The notes beneath the pieces were generated by a model. That model searched no databases and was not told where the DNA came from. It saw only the letters and a list, made by a program, of their open reading frames with translations. This document shows, one piece after another, positions 52,694-63,391 of a stretch of 64,000 bases of DNA (the first letter of the stretch is position 1; every line of letters begins with the position of its first letter). Source of the DNA: Candidatus Peribacteria bacterium (GTDB lineage Bacteria; Patescibacteriota; Gracilibacteria; BD1-5; UBA6164); contig CP060226.1 in NCBI GenBank assembly GCA_023898505.1, positions 620,001-684,000 on the forward strand. Reading direction: 5' to 3'. The translations under genes and the position numbers were made by a program.

Positions 52694-54592
52694 TTAATAC
52701 ACTTCTTTATTGTAGCAAGTTTCACAGTACACTATCTCCGGTCTCTCGGGAGCATAGGTCGTTTGGATTCGTCTTCTTTGTCATCCTGAACTTGATTCAG
52801 GATCTGTATATTGAAAATCTTCCTTTTTAAAACTTCAAGATTGTTGTGCATGTTCTTCACAGGTTTCACAATCACAAAGTCTTTCGTAGAGTTTTCTCGG
52901 ATTTCTGAGTGCCATCCTATCCAGGTGGCGTTGGTCTGGGTGTCTTCTTGGGATAGGGAGTTTATGTTTACGGTAGAACTCCAGTTCTTGTTGGATGATT
53001 CGAAATGGCTTCTTCGTTACTTCACACTCTATTGCCCAATTCAGGATATCATCAGGGATATCTTCGATATTGGTAGGGAGTTTGTTTGCTGGAATTATTT
53101 TATCTACTTTTGGTGTTGGAGATTCGTAGGTTGACCAGTTAAATAGTGGTCAAGTATGGTCATCACGAGGAGTGTCAGCGACGTGGTGATCTTCTGAGAT
53201 TGCTTCGTCATCCTTCCTCGCAATGACGGAAGAAAGAGAAAATTGAAACATTCATTCTTGTTCCCCTCCTTGATAGGGAGGGGTTATCGGATAGTACTCC
53301 ATTGCTACCGTTTCATTGTAGCCAAAAGGGCTCATGCTGCTTGGAAAAAATTCTCACCATTCTCAGGTAGTCATCATATGTTCGATGATCTTTGGAACAA
53401 GAGTTTCGTATTCTTCTTTCGTGTATTGTTTATTGAGGATGCAGTAGGATTTATTACGGAGTCAGATGCAGCCAAAACAATCCGAACAATTTATACAAGT
53501 ATCTGAATAATAAATATCCTTACATCATTCCCAACAATAGGTTAAAAATGCCCCTTTAAACGTTTTATCAGGAGTGAGTCATTCATATACAAGATTAACT
53601 GTTCAAGATTGATGAACATCCATACAATCATTTGAATTCGTGTTTACTCGTGTACAATACCTTAAATCTTTACTATCAATTATTTCAAATCATTTAAAAA
53701 TATTTTTGGAATTGATAATATTATCTCAAAGAGAGTTTTCGGAATTATTAATAATTAGATTCTTTCTTGGTGTCGATAAAAATAGTTTCTGAACTTCTTT
53801 GAATAATCTTTCTTTATTGTGTAAATAATACTCTTTCTTGATTTCATATTCTTCTTTAGAATAAGATATATTTAAAACATAATACGACTTATTTTTCAAT
53901 TCTGAACATCAGAAACAATTATCACATCAACTAAGTCAGTATGAGAAATGACAATTATTAGAATCGTTACAATTTTGAACATACGTGCAATTAAAAACAT
54001 TTTTACAATCTATTCCTTCATAAATATCATGACTATTAAAGATCATAATACTATCGATTATATCTTTTGATTCACAAATACATTCTCCATAGGTACAGTC
54101 CTCAATATACCAAGAAGCGGAAACAATGTAACAATTTTTACCAAAAGCAAAATCCTGGCAATATGCTGAGTTTTCACTGGAGCCCATTCAGTCATCATTC
54201 ATGATAGCAATCTTTGGAACATTCCTTTGAAGTCTATCTAGTTGAGTAAAAAAACTTATACAAAAATCAAATCCTCCCCCATAATCCATTGCATCCCACC
54301 CATCTCCCCACCATTTCTCCTGCTCATATACTTTATATTGCTTATCCGGAGAATAAACAGAAACTATCTCTTTTCAACTAAAATCACATTTCCTTTTATA
54401 CAATTTCCTTTCATTTCTAAAACTCAATCTCCTCTGCTGCCTACAATCTGGACACAAAGTCGGCGATGGAATCAGGTATTTCTTTCATCAAAAAATAGGG
54501 CTTACTTTTTCATAAAACTCCATATCTTTATCCGTGATATCAAAGCTTATCGAGCAATGTTTACAGGTTTTGGTTTCTACTATTTTTTCCAT
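52694..54592 (-). CDS. CPR-type Cys-rich zinc-ribbon protein with repeat insertions
   Basis: 632 residues. About 30 cysteines, mostly as CxxC or single Cys in repeats such as CKDIYYSDTCINCSDCFGC, with LRNKSYCILNKQYTKEEYE; the C-terminal part CEVTKKPFRIIQQELEFYRK and PRRHPDQRHLDRMALRNPRK followed by VYCETCYNKEVY is a conserved unit I associate with Patescibacteria hypotheticals. It probably binds zinc; the function is not known. Many TGAs. Two dispersed palindromic repeats are in frame: about residues 430-481 (53161-53192 region) and about 594-604 (52783-52808), the second lying between the Cys pairs of the terminal zinc ribbon. Confidence 0.8.
52783..52808. repeat. In-frame copy of the GTCATCCTGAA..TTCAGGATC repeat
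   Basis: A palindrome (ATCCTGAACTTGATTCAGGAT) coding YTDPESSSG within the terminal zinc ribbon. Confidence 0.75.
53161..53192. repeat. In-frame copy of the CATCACGAG..CGTGGTGATCT repeat
   Basis: Nearly identical to the intergenic palindrome at 36266-36299, here inside the zinc-ribbon gene, next to another palindrome-like stretch (CCTCCTTGATAGGGAGG, about 53263-53282). Confidence 0.8.
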
Positions 54593-54601
54593 GAGAAACA
54601 A

Positions 54602-54979
54602 CTATATTTTAATTTTCTTATCGAGCTCTTTGTCAAAGGTGACAATTTCAAAATCTTTAGATAAGTACAGTAAGCTTTGATCCACAAAAGAAAGTTTTAT
54701 AAAGTCATTACCTCTAAAAAAATCTAGGTATTGGGTAAATACCACTTCTGAAGAATATATAATTCTTACATTCATAGCATTTTGAATAAAGTCTAAAAAA
54801 GCATTCGCAATATCTTTTCAGGCTTTCTGTGTTAATATTGTACTCACCTCAAGTATAATATAATCTGTTACACACAAATCTCCCCGCATCAATTCTGAAA
54901 GAACTTCCCTTGCTCGTGTATTATTTACATCCTCTCTATTAAAAAATGATATCCATACATTTGAATCTACAATTTTCAT
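54602..54979 (-). CDS. vapC: PIN-domain toxin (VapC-like)
   Basis: 125-residue RNase toxin. Acidic residues of the PIN active site: Asp5 in KIVDSNVWISFF, Glu in TDYIILEVSTIL, Asp in LSFVDQSLLYLSK and Asp in IVTFDKEL. One TGA is read as Gly. The start lies 7 bases after the antitoxin stop. Confidence 0.88.
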
Positions 54980-54986
54980 GTATCCC

Positions 54987-55220
54987 TTATCAATAAATAT
55001 ACATATCTACTTTACTTCCTAAATCCTTATCTCCCGATGTAAACTGCATTTTTTCTAAATCATACATAGTATAACTTTTATTTCTTTTTGTTCGTATGGA
55101 ACTTATCTTAAAGGCTGGCTTAGAGTTCTTCAGTACTAATATATCCCCTTCAGAATCTACCATATCTGGTATGTTCTTTAGATTTTTATGTAAATCCTTA
55201 ATTCCAATAGTCATTGTCAT
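54987..55220 (-). CDS. Antitoxin, Phd/YefM-like
   Basis: 77 residues. TIGIKDLHKNLKNIPDMVDSEGDILVLKNSKPAFKI is, piecewise, the Phd/YefM-type N-terminal fold that binds operator DNA; the C-terminal tail is short and charged and would cap the PIN toxin. The last codon before the TAA (54987) is a TGA read as Gly; in the standard code the protein would be one residue shorter. Confidence 0.82.
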
Positions 55221-55298
55221 ACGAAAAAAAATTAAAAGCTATTTTAAATAAGTTTAACTTTTGTTTAACTTTTTGCAAATAAAAAATCAAAGAATGCG

Positions 55299-55910
55299 TT
55301 AACTGAGCTCTTTGATAGCATACGGGATAATCGCTGTAGCATCGGCCATACCCTCAGGAAGAGACTGAAGCACACGATCCACCTCTTTTGGAAGATATCC
55401 CATACCAACAAGGGTTGTTTTAATACGCTCTCTCGTATCTGGCGGGAGTGAGGTCTGTGTTGGAGAAACCTTAGAAGTACTAAGGGCAAGAGAAACTCCC
55501 TCAAAGTGCTTATCTTTTAACTCTAACAAAATCTTTTCTGCCATTTTCTTTCCAATTCCCTTTACCTGTTCTATCGTTACTTTATCCTGAAAATGAATCG
55601 CTTCCAACAAACGCTCTACTCCCATAGATAGGAGTTGCATCGCTACTTTTCCTCCGACTCCTGAGATCTTAATAAGCTCTAGAAATACGAGTTTCTCTGC
55701 ACGAGATACAAATCAAAATAATGCCTGAGAGGACTCCGTGATATGATGGTATATGTACATCTCGACATCATCAGTATCAAGAAGCTGCCCATAGGTTTTT
55801 TCATGAATATGCACATCATACCCTACTCCACCAGCAGTAAGTATCGTCATCATCTGAGAAGAAATAGAGAAGATTGTACCGCGTATATATGATATCAAAG
55901 CTCAAAACAT
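55299..55910 (-). CDS. ruvA: Holliday junction helicase subunit RuvA
   Basis: 203 residues from the ATG at 55910; a TTG at 55898 would give the more usual N-terminus MISYIRGTIFS and 199 residues. OB-fold N-terminus, two helix-hairpin-helix motifs (LIKISGVGGKVAMQLL and VKGIGKKMAEKILLEL) that hold the junction DNA, and a C-terminal domain III (RIKTTLVGMGYLPKEVDRVLQ) that contacts RuvB. One or two TGAs are read as Gly. ruvB and ruvC are not here. Confidence 0.93.
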
Positions 55911-56055
55911 CAAAATATAAATATACAATAAATTGTATAAGTTCTCCCTATTTTTGCAAAACTCTTTTTGAATTCATCCTATTTTTTCATATAATCGTTC
56001 CGCATTCATTTCTCTTTTTTAGGAGAAATATTTTACCTATATAATTGAAAAATCT

Positions 56056-58698
56056 GTGTTAGAAAACCTGATAAAACGAATCTTTGGAGACCCAAGTGAG
56101 AAAAAAGTACAGTATTACACGCAAAGTATCGAACAAATACACGAAAAAGAAAAAAAATACGAAACCTTCACAAAATCACAAATACAGGCCAGGACAAAAG
56201 CTCTCCAAGAAAAATTTGTAGGACTCGACTTTAAAAATGAAGAAGATTCAAAAAAAATAAAAAGCCTCCTCCAAGAAATCCAGTACGATGCCTTTGCTCT
56301 GGTAAAAACCGCCTGTAAACAACTGAGCGGACAGACGTTTACGCTTCCGAGCGGAAAAGAACTGGCATGGAATATGATTCCCTACGATGTACAACTCATA
56401 GGAGGACTCGCTATCCATGATGGATCAATAGCAGAGATGAAAACTGGGGAAGGAAAAACCCTCGTGGCAACCCTTCCAGCCTACCTAAATGCCCTCACAG
56501 GAAATACTGTACATATCGTGACAGTAAATGACTACCTCGCAAAAAGAGATTCCGAAGAAATGGGAATCCTCTATAACTATCTCGGGCTCAGTGTTGGGAT
56601 TATCACCCACGACCAACCAAAATCTACAAAAAAAGAAAATTATGCCTGCGATATCGTCTACGCAACAAATAATGAGTTAGGATTTGATTATCTCCGTGAC
56701 AACATGGTGGTAAAAAAAGAAAATAAGGTACAGTCTCCTTTATTTTTTGCGATTATCGATGAAGTAGACTCTATCTTGATTGATGAGGCGAGGACCCCTC
56801 TCATTATCTCGATGCCTGACAACGAACCAACCACAAAGTATAAAAAATTTGCCACACTTGTTAAAAACCTAAATAGCGGGAAAGAGTATAAGATCGATGA
56901 AAAACAGAAAACCGCAACGCTTACAGAAGATGGGATTAAAAAAATAGAATCGCTCCTCCATGTAGAAAACATCTATATCTCGGATCACTATAATGATTTG
57001 CATCATATCGAAAATGCCATCAAGGCTCAGGCAGTCTATCTCAAAGATAAAGACTATATCGTGAACAATGGAGAAGTACTCATCGTCGATGAACATACTG
57101 GAAGAGTACTGCCAGGAAGACGCTACAGTGATGGATTACACCAAGCACTGGAAGCAAAGGAAAACGTAGAAATCCAGCAGGAGTCAAAGACCCTTGCAAG
57201 TATCACCTTTCAGAATTATTTCCGTATGTACTGGAAACTTTCTGGTATGACGGGAACTGCCAAGACAGAAGAAGAAGAATTCTACAAAGTATATGCGCTC
57301 GAGACACTCATCATCCCAACAAACAAACCTATTGCCCGTGAAGACAGAAAAGATCTGCTGTTTAAAAATGAAAAAGGAAAGTTTGAATATGTGATTGAGC
57401 TCATCAGAGAACTCAACGAAACGGGACAACCCATCCTCGTCGGAACCGTATCGGTAGACAAGTCTGAGTACCTGAGTGAAAGGCTCAAATCAGCAGGGAT
57501 ACGTCATAATGTCCTCAATGCAAAATACCACGAACAGGAGGCAGAAATAATCGCAAATGCCGGACAAAAATGAGCGGTGACCATCGCGACAAATATGGCA
57601 GGAAGAGGAACCGATATCAAACTCGGAGAAGGAGTAAAAGAACTCGGAGGACTTATCATCCTCGGGACAGAAAAACATGAAACAAGAAGAATTGATAATC
57701 AGCTCCGTGGAAGATCTGGAAGACAGGGGGATCCAGGAGTGACACAATTTCTTATCAGCCCAAATGATGATATCATGCGTATCTTTGGTGGAGATAAGCT
57801 CTTTAGTGTATTTAACTCCCCGATGTTTGCGTCTATCCCAGATAACGAGCCCCTCACACAAAGTGGGATGCTTACAAACAAAGTTACCAATGTCCAGAAA
57901 CAAGTAGAAGGACATAATTTTGATGTCAGAAAACATATCCTCGAATATGATGATGTAATGAATAAGCACAGAGAGGTAATCTATGGCCGCCGTAATAAAA
58001 TCCTTGATGCCGAAAACATCGATGAAGATATCAAAGAAATGATTGATCACCAAGTATCTGGTATGGTCGTGGCAGAGCTTGCCCGTATGGGAGATGAACC
58101 CGATAAAAAAGAAGTCATTAAAAAAGTAAATACTTTTCTCGGAAAACAGATCCTTGATGATGCCATTGAACACGATGATATTGCAGGAATTGATGACAGC
58201 TCTGAACTCTGAGAGTACATTGCTCAAGTAGCAAAAGAAGATATCGAACAACTGAAAAATAAAGCCACAGATACAGAAGCATTTTATAGTCTCGAAAGAC
58301 GTATCGTACTGAAGTCTATCGATGAACTCTGGATGCGCCATATCGATGCCATGACTCGCCTGAGAGAAGAAGTAGCCTTTGAAGGATATGCTCAAAAAAA
58401 TCCACTTGTTGTGTACAAAGAAAAAGCATTTGGAAAATTTGATGACCTGATGCATGAACTTGAGTACAAAGTAGTCAAAGCAATGTTTGCCATACAAACC
58501 GTACAAGAAACCAAGATTGAACCAACAGGAATCGATGAAAGTGATCTAGAACTCAATGATACTGAAGTTACAAACATGCTCGATGGAGTACAAAAGTGAT
58601 CGCAGGCATGAGCATCTAGTGGTAATCCCCTCTTTGCTCAGCCTCAAAGTCCACAAACTCCACCGAAAACAAATCAGAAACAACGCATCCGTGTATAA
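56056..58698 (+). CDS. secA: Preprotein translocase ATPase SecA
   Basis: 880-residue motor of the Sec pathway. MKTGEGKTLVATLPAYLNAL is Walker A, IIDEVDSILIDEARTPLIIS the DEVD motif and its surroundings, VTIATNMAGRGTDIKLGEG motif V, and RGRSGRQGDPG motif VI. Four TGAs, after residue 505, are read as Gly; the first restores KGAVTIATN. The C-terminus (QPQSPQTPPKTNQKQRIRV) lacks the zinc-binding CxC..CH tail that binds SecB. Start GTG. It converges with the yrbL-like gene, 8 bases apart. Confidence 0.97.
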
Positions 58699-58706
58699 TA
58701 AGGCCA

Positions 58707-59261
58707 TTATCTTTCCTGTCTCAATCTTTTAAATCTTCTCCTCATTTTTTTAGCCTTCTCAGAATCCAATAATAAGTTAAATTGTAATGGGAATGATCTC
58801 CAACCATACTTTTTACAATCAACAATTACTGGTTTAAATTTGTCTTCTGATATTCTCTGAACTAATATATTTTTTCATGTTCATGTAAATATATCAAGTA
58901 GCCAGATCTTCTGTTGTATTAGTGATTCAAGCAACTCTTCCATACATGCCCAGAAATATATATTATCTACTGTTCAAAATTGCTTTAACGTCTTAGAATA
59001 AGCACCGTCAAAATCCTTAGGTCTTAAAGAAACAAGCCCATCAGGTGTTAAGCTATATGAGTCAGCAAAATAGGATTTCAAACCATCAGGAAGATTATCC
59101 CAAACCTTAAATTCAGTTTGATTCATATCTCATAACATATGTGATACTAAGGACTTTATAGTTAATACTAATGGCTTTAAAGACTTTATACAAAAGTCAG
59201 TTCCATCTATAGCATAACACGTCCTACATCTTCATTCACCTATAAGTTCTCATAATTTCAT
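58707..59261 (-). CDS. YrbL-like protein (kinase fold)
   Basis: 184 residues. GEGRCRTCYAIDGTDFCIKSL corresponds to the ATP-loop/Lys region of E. coli YrbL (GTGRHRKCYA), and TGTGKNILVQRISEDKFKPVIVDC to its catalytic-loop segment (PQNILCHRISESEVIPVVCD). The family (PhoP-regulated YrbL) has a protein-kinase-like fold; substrate unknown. Five TGAs are read as Gly, including the loop Gly. It is an unexpected gene for a reduced genome. Confidence 0.75.
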
Positions 59262-59458
59262 TAAAATATAGTATGTATGTAATGTAAATAGTAACTTATA
59301 TATTATAAAACATAATATGGTATTTGCAATACTTTTACTCTTCTACTAATAAGAAATTTTTATATTTACTAGTCTTTTTTATTTGTCAAAGCGTATTTGT
59401 AGGTATTTTGGAGAGAGTATGGTAATATACTCACAAGTATTTTTCTAACTATCTGTCT

Positions 59459-62272
59459 ATGTTTGATCCCTCAAAACTTCAGCTAACTCCGGAGGAAAAT
59501 AATGATCCTTTGGGGAATGGAGAAAACTCAAACACTCACGAAGAAGTAACAACAGAAACAATAACTCAAACTAAAACAACGCCAACAGAACAAACACCTG
59601 AAAACATACCGCAGGATACTCCCCCTATCGAAGATAACATTGTAGTGCCTTCAGAGACTGCAGCTTCTACTCCACCAGCAGAGACGCTTTCTCCAGAAAC
59701 TGCAAATGATACCGCGAGCCCTCTTGCCACTCCTGAATCAGCAACCATGACTACTACAACGCCTCCCGTTACGGATATCAATATCCAGACTATGGATGAC
59801 ATCATCCGTATTCTCGTAAATAAATCCTATGACTTTGTTACAATCGAACCACAAGAACACGAAGTAGTTCTCCACTTTAAAAAAGATAAAGAAGAAAAAG
59901 AAAGTCGTAGTATTCGCTTCCCTGAGTACTCAAACATCCTCATCAAAGTGAAAACAATTACCGGGATGAATCTCGATACGACAAATAAAGAACAGGAAGC
60001 AAGTGGAAAAACAGAGCAAAATGGTATCCACTATGAACTGGTATCAAAAGTCGTACCCAGTAATTTTTGAGAAAAGATATTTATCAAAGTAAAACCCGTA
60101 GAAAAAGAAGTCGCAGGAACTCAAAAGAAAAAGACATCTCTCAGTAGTATCTTTAGTTTTCTTGGAGCACTCCTCACTATCAGTCTGATACTTGGTGGAG
60201 GATTTATATCATTTGTGGTACTAAACGCCAAAACTGTAGAAGATGTACAGTTTTTCTACTCTCTCGGAATCAACCTCAATGATATCAATACTTTTATCTC
60301 AAAGGTAATCACCATTATCTTTTCGCTCCTCTTATTAATAGAGACGATACTTCTGGTTATTGTCCTATTTAAACTGTTACTCACCAAAAAAGACAACAAG
60401 CCAAGAAGAGTGCGTTATTTCATCATATCTGCTGTATTATTGTTTGTTACCTTCTGAAGTGCTGCCGCATGGATGACCATCGATCAAAAAGTAAAGAGCC
60501 TCCCAAACTGGCAAGAGCTTGCGTATGGAGATGTCCAGATCTTTGATAATGCCAAACTGGCAAGTGAAAAATTTGATAGAATTAGTTCCCTTATGCCAGA
60601 AACCACTGGTCTTATCGGACCTATTACTTTGAAGTTTGATCTGGCACTTTTTGCAAAAAATGAAACTCAAAAGGGCTTCAAAATTGAGCGTTATATCTGG
60701 GATTTTGGTGATGGAAAAACAGAGACTACACTGGAACCAACGATCATAAAAGATTTCACTAAAAAATGAAACTATGAAATCAGTCTCATCATCGAAGAAG
60801 TGGATCTCAATGGACAGTTAATTCAAAAACAGGTAGACGATATCCCGCCAGTAGGAGTGAACTATATCATCGACTATCAAGAAAGAAGTCTTCCAAATGG
60901 TGGAAAAACGATTGCCTTTGACGCAAGTGAGCTCGAGGAACTCGGAAAGATAGAGTGGTACTTTGAAGATGACTTAGAAACTCCCGTGTCAAAAGGATTT
61001 ATATTTAAACCTGGAAAAATCTTTTTCGAAGAAACACTGATCGGTATGCACATCATCCGTGATGGAGAAGAAAATACAGGCTTCGATAGGATCTTTGTTA
61101 TTTCGGGAGAAGAAGAAAATGGACTCAATGGAGAAATCGTTTCCGAAGCATCGATCAATGATGACAGAAAATATACCTTTCAAGTAACAAATGTCGAAAA
61201 TGATTTTTGAGCCGGATTTATCGAAAGCTTTAGCTGGCAAATCGGGAAACGCGTATTTAATAAAGAGGCCAATATCGAAGAACTAGAAAAATCATCAGAA
61301 ATCACAGTAGATTTCGATGAATATGGGGAGCACGAAATAATCGTTACCCTTACTGATAGTAGTGGAAAAACAAAAAATCTCAGGACTACTATCAATATCG
61401 AGAAAAACCTAAAACTAAAAAACAACCTCAATATCCTCAATAAAACTGAACCTCTTGAGGATGTTCGTTATGAAGAAAAAACCCATGAATACTTCATCAA
61501 TGAACTTCCAATACCAACGACGCTAAAACTTGATGCTCGTCTCGTGCGTACAGAAAATCTTCTCTACACACTCAGTGATGTGAGGTGGGATATCGATGAT
61601 GATGGAAAAGCCGATGAGTTTGGAAAAAGTATTGAGTATGATGTCGATGTGGAAGGAAACTATACCATCAGTGTTGATTATGTATTTGAACATAGAAAAC
61701 AATCTGAAGATACTATCACCATAACGGAAAAAGTATATATCGAGGGAGTCAAAAAAGATGCGATTCTTGATCTTAAAATAGAAAAAGACTCTATCTATGT
61801 ACCAGTAAGTGTGCGTTTTGATGCCTCAAAAAGTGAGGTAAAAGATAAAAATATCGTGAAATTTATCTTTGACTATGGTGATGGAGTACAAGAAGAACGT
61901 GATGCCATAAACCCAGGACACAGATATACCAAAGAGGGCGATTATGATGTGACTCTTACAGTAGTAACAGAAGATGGAAGCGAGTACAGTACTAGCAAAA
62001 AGCTCATTTTACAGCCTCGTCCACAATCAGCCGAGATCTCAGCAAGCCTCAAAAAAGCCCCAATAGGACAGGGTATTGATTTCTCAAGTGATCAATCGGT
62101 AGGACAAGTAATCTGATACTTTTGGGATTTTGGTGATGGAGAAAGTTCGGTTGATGCCAATCCTACCCACTCATACTCTCGAGCTGGAAATTATACCGTA
62201 AAGCTTCGAGTACAGTTTAACAATAATAACTCGCTAGAGGATCAGATGGATATAGAAATCTATGAAGATTAA
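59459..62272 (+). CDS. PKD-domain membrane protein with cytoplasmic N-terminal region
   Basis: 937 residues. The N-terminal part is a Thr/Pro/Glu-rich disordered stretch (about 1-110) and a small domain (TMDDIIRILVNKSYDFVTIEP). Three membrane helices follow (about 225-250, 280-310, 325-345); Lys/Arg clusters before the first and between the second and third place the N-terminus inside and the long C-terminus outside. The outside part has PKD-like domains (IWDFGDGKTETT, FIFDYGDGVQEERD, FWDFGDGESSVDANPTHSY). At least five TGAs. A possible partner of the 8956-14307 protein. Confidence 0.82.
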
Positions 62273-62302
62273 AAAAAAGACCGTACGGTCTTTTTTTTAA
62301 TC
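62267..62302. terminator. Bidirectional terminator, perfect palindrome
   Basis: A 36-base perfect inverted repeat, A8-GACCGT/ACGGTC-T8 with GATT/AATC ends, between the convergent PKD and nrdB genes. Confidence 0.88.
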
Positions 62303-62307
62303 TTTGG

Positions 62308-63348
62308 CTAAAACTCCCAACTCCCTTTCATAGCACTTGATTGGGCATAGTTGGTTACGGTTGATTCAAAGAAGTTTCCTTTTTCGCTGTTGTTATCCTG
62401 CATCACTTCGAGATGCTTATAGGGATTTACGAGTACATCTTTATAGAGTGGATTGAGTCCGAGAAGACTAAGACGCTTATTTGCTAACCAACGAGTATAG
62501 TTTTCTACATTTTCATCCCCCATACCTATAATCTTTCCTCCCAGGATATGCTTGGACCACTTAATCTCTTGTTTTACGGCAACATCCATCATATCATAGA
62601 TCATCTGTTCATCAAATACCTTTGGAAATTCTTTTTTGATTTCATTGATGATATTTGCAAAAATCGTTACGTGAGTCAACTCATCTCTACGAATATAGTT
62701 AATCATCCTATCTGTTGCTACCATCTTTGCCTGACTTGCAAGGGTATCAAAAAAGGCAAAACCATTGTAGAAGTAAATACTTTCTAAAAGGAAATTTCCA
62801 ATAATCCCACGGAAAAAGTTTTTTTCATTTGGATGATCGATAAAGTCTTGATAAATCCCTCCGATAAACTCGTTTCTTTCACGGAGATGCTTATCATCTC
62901 TCCAAAAGTAATAAATTTCATTTCTCTCTTTACTATCGACTACCGTTTCAAGAATCGTCGCATAACTCTGAGAATGGATAGCTTCCTGGTAGGCCTGAAT
63001 CGACAAGATCAAGTTTACCTCTGGGGCCGTGATATACTCAGAAAAATTTGGTAGATTTACTGTCTGGATGCTATCCAAAAAAATCAAAAACGAAAGAATC
63101 CCCTTATAGGCCCTCTGTTCATCTGTACTCAGATCTTTTTTATACTGAATCGCATCTTCACTCAGTCCCTTTACTTTTTCTGGAACCCAAAAGTTCCCAA
63201 CCATAACCTGATACAAGCTTTTTGCCCAGTTGTACTTTACCGCATTGAGCTGAAAAAGACCAGTAGTATTTCCTTTGATAATCGTTCTTTCTGAGGGATC
63301 ATCATTTCCCGCAGGGTTAAAAATCTGATTCGCTTGTAAATTCGTCAT
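62308..63348 (-). CDS. nrdB: Ribonucleotide reductase small subunit
   Basis: 346-residue class I radical subunit. Metal ligands: Asp in FLDSIQTVN, Glu and His in EAIHSQSY (with the radical Tyr in place), Glu in FLLESIYFY, and Glu/His in RRDELTHV. The length is normal for NrdB/NrdF. No UGA codons. It follows nrdA by 43 bases and ends at a bidirectional terminator. Confidence 0.96.
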   Translation of the reverse strand: MTNLQANQIFNPAGNDDPSERTIIKGNTTGLFQLNAVKYNWAKSLYQVMVGNFWVPEKVKGLSEDAIQYKKDLSTDEQRAYKGILSFLIFLDSIQTVNLPNFSEYITAPEVNLILSIQAYQEAIHSQSYATILETVVDSKERNEIYYFWRDDKHLRERNEFIGGIYQDFIDHPNEKNFFRGIIGNFLLESIYFYNGFAFFDTLASQAKMVATDRMINYIRRDELTHVTIFANIINEIKKEFPKVFDEQMIYDMMDVAVKQEIKWSKHILGGKIIGMGDENVENYTRWLANKRLSLLGLNPLYKDVLVNPYKHLEVMQDNNSEKGNFFESTVTNYAQSSAMKGSWEF

Positions 63349-63391
63349 GCGTATATTGAAATGATATAAATATTTTTAAAAATGAAAGAGA

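Noticed and set aside
57490..58506. 338-codon minus-strand reading frame opposite secA
   Set aside because: Phe/Ile/Cys-rich antisense shadow of secA with no motif.
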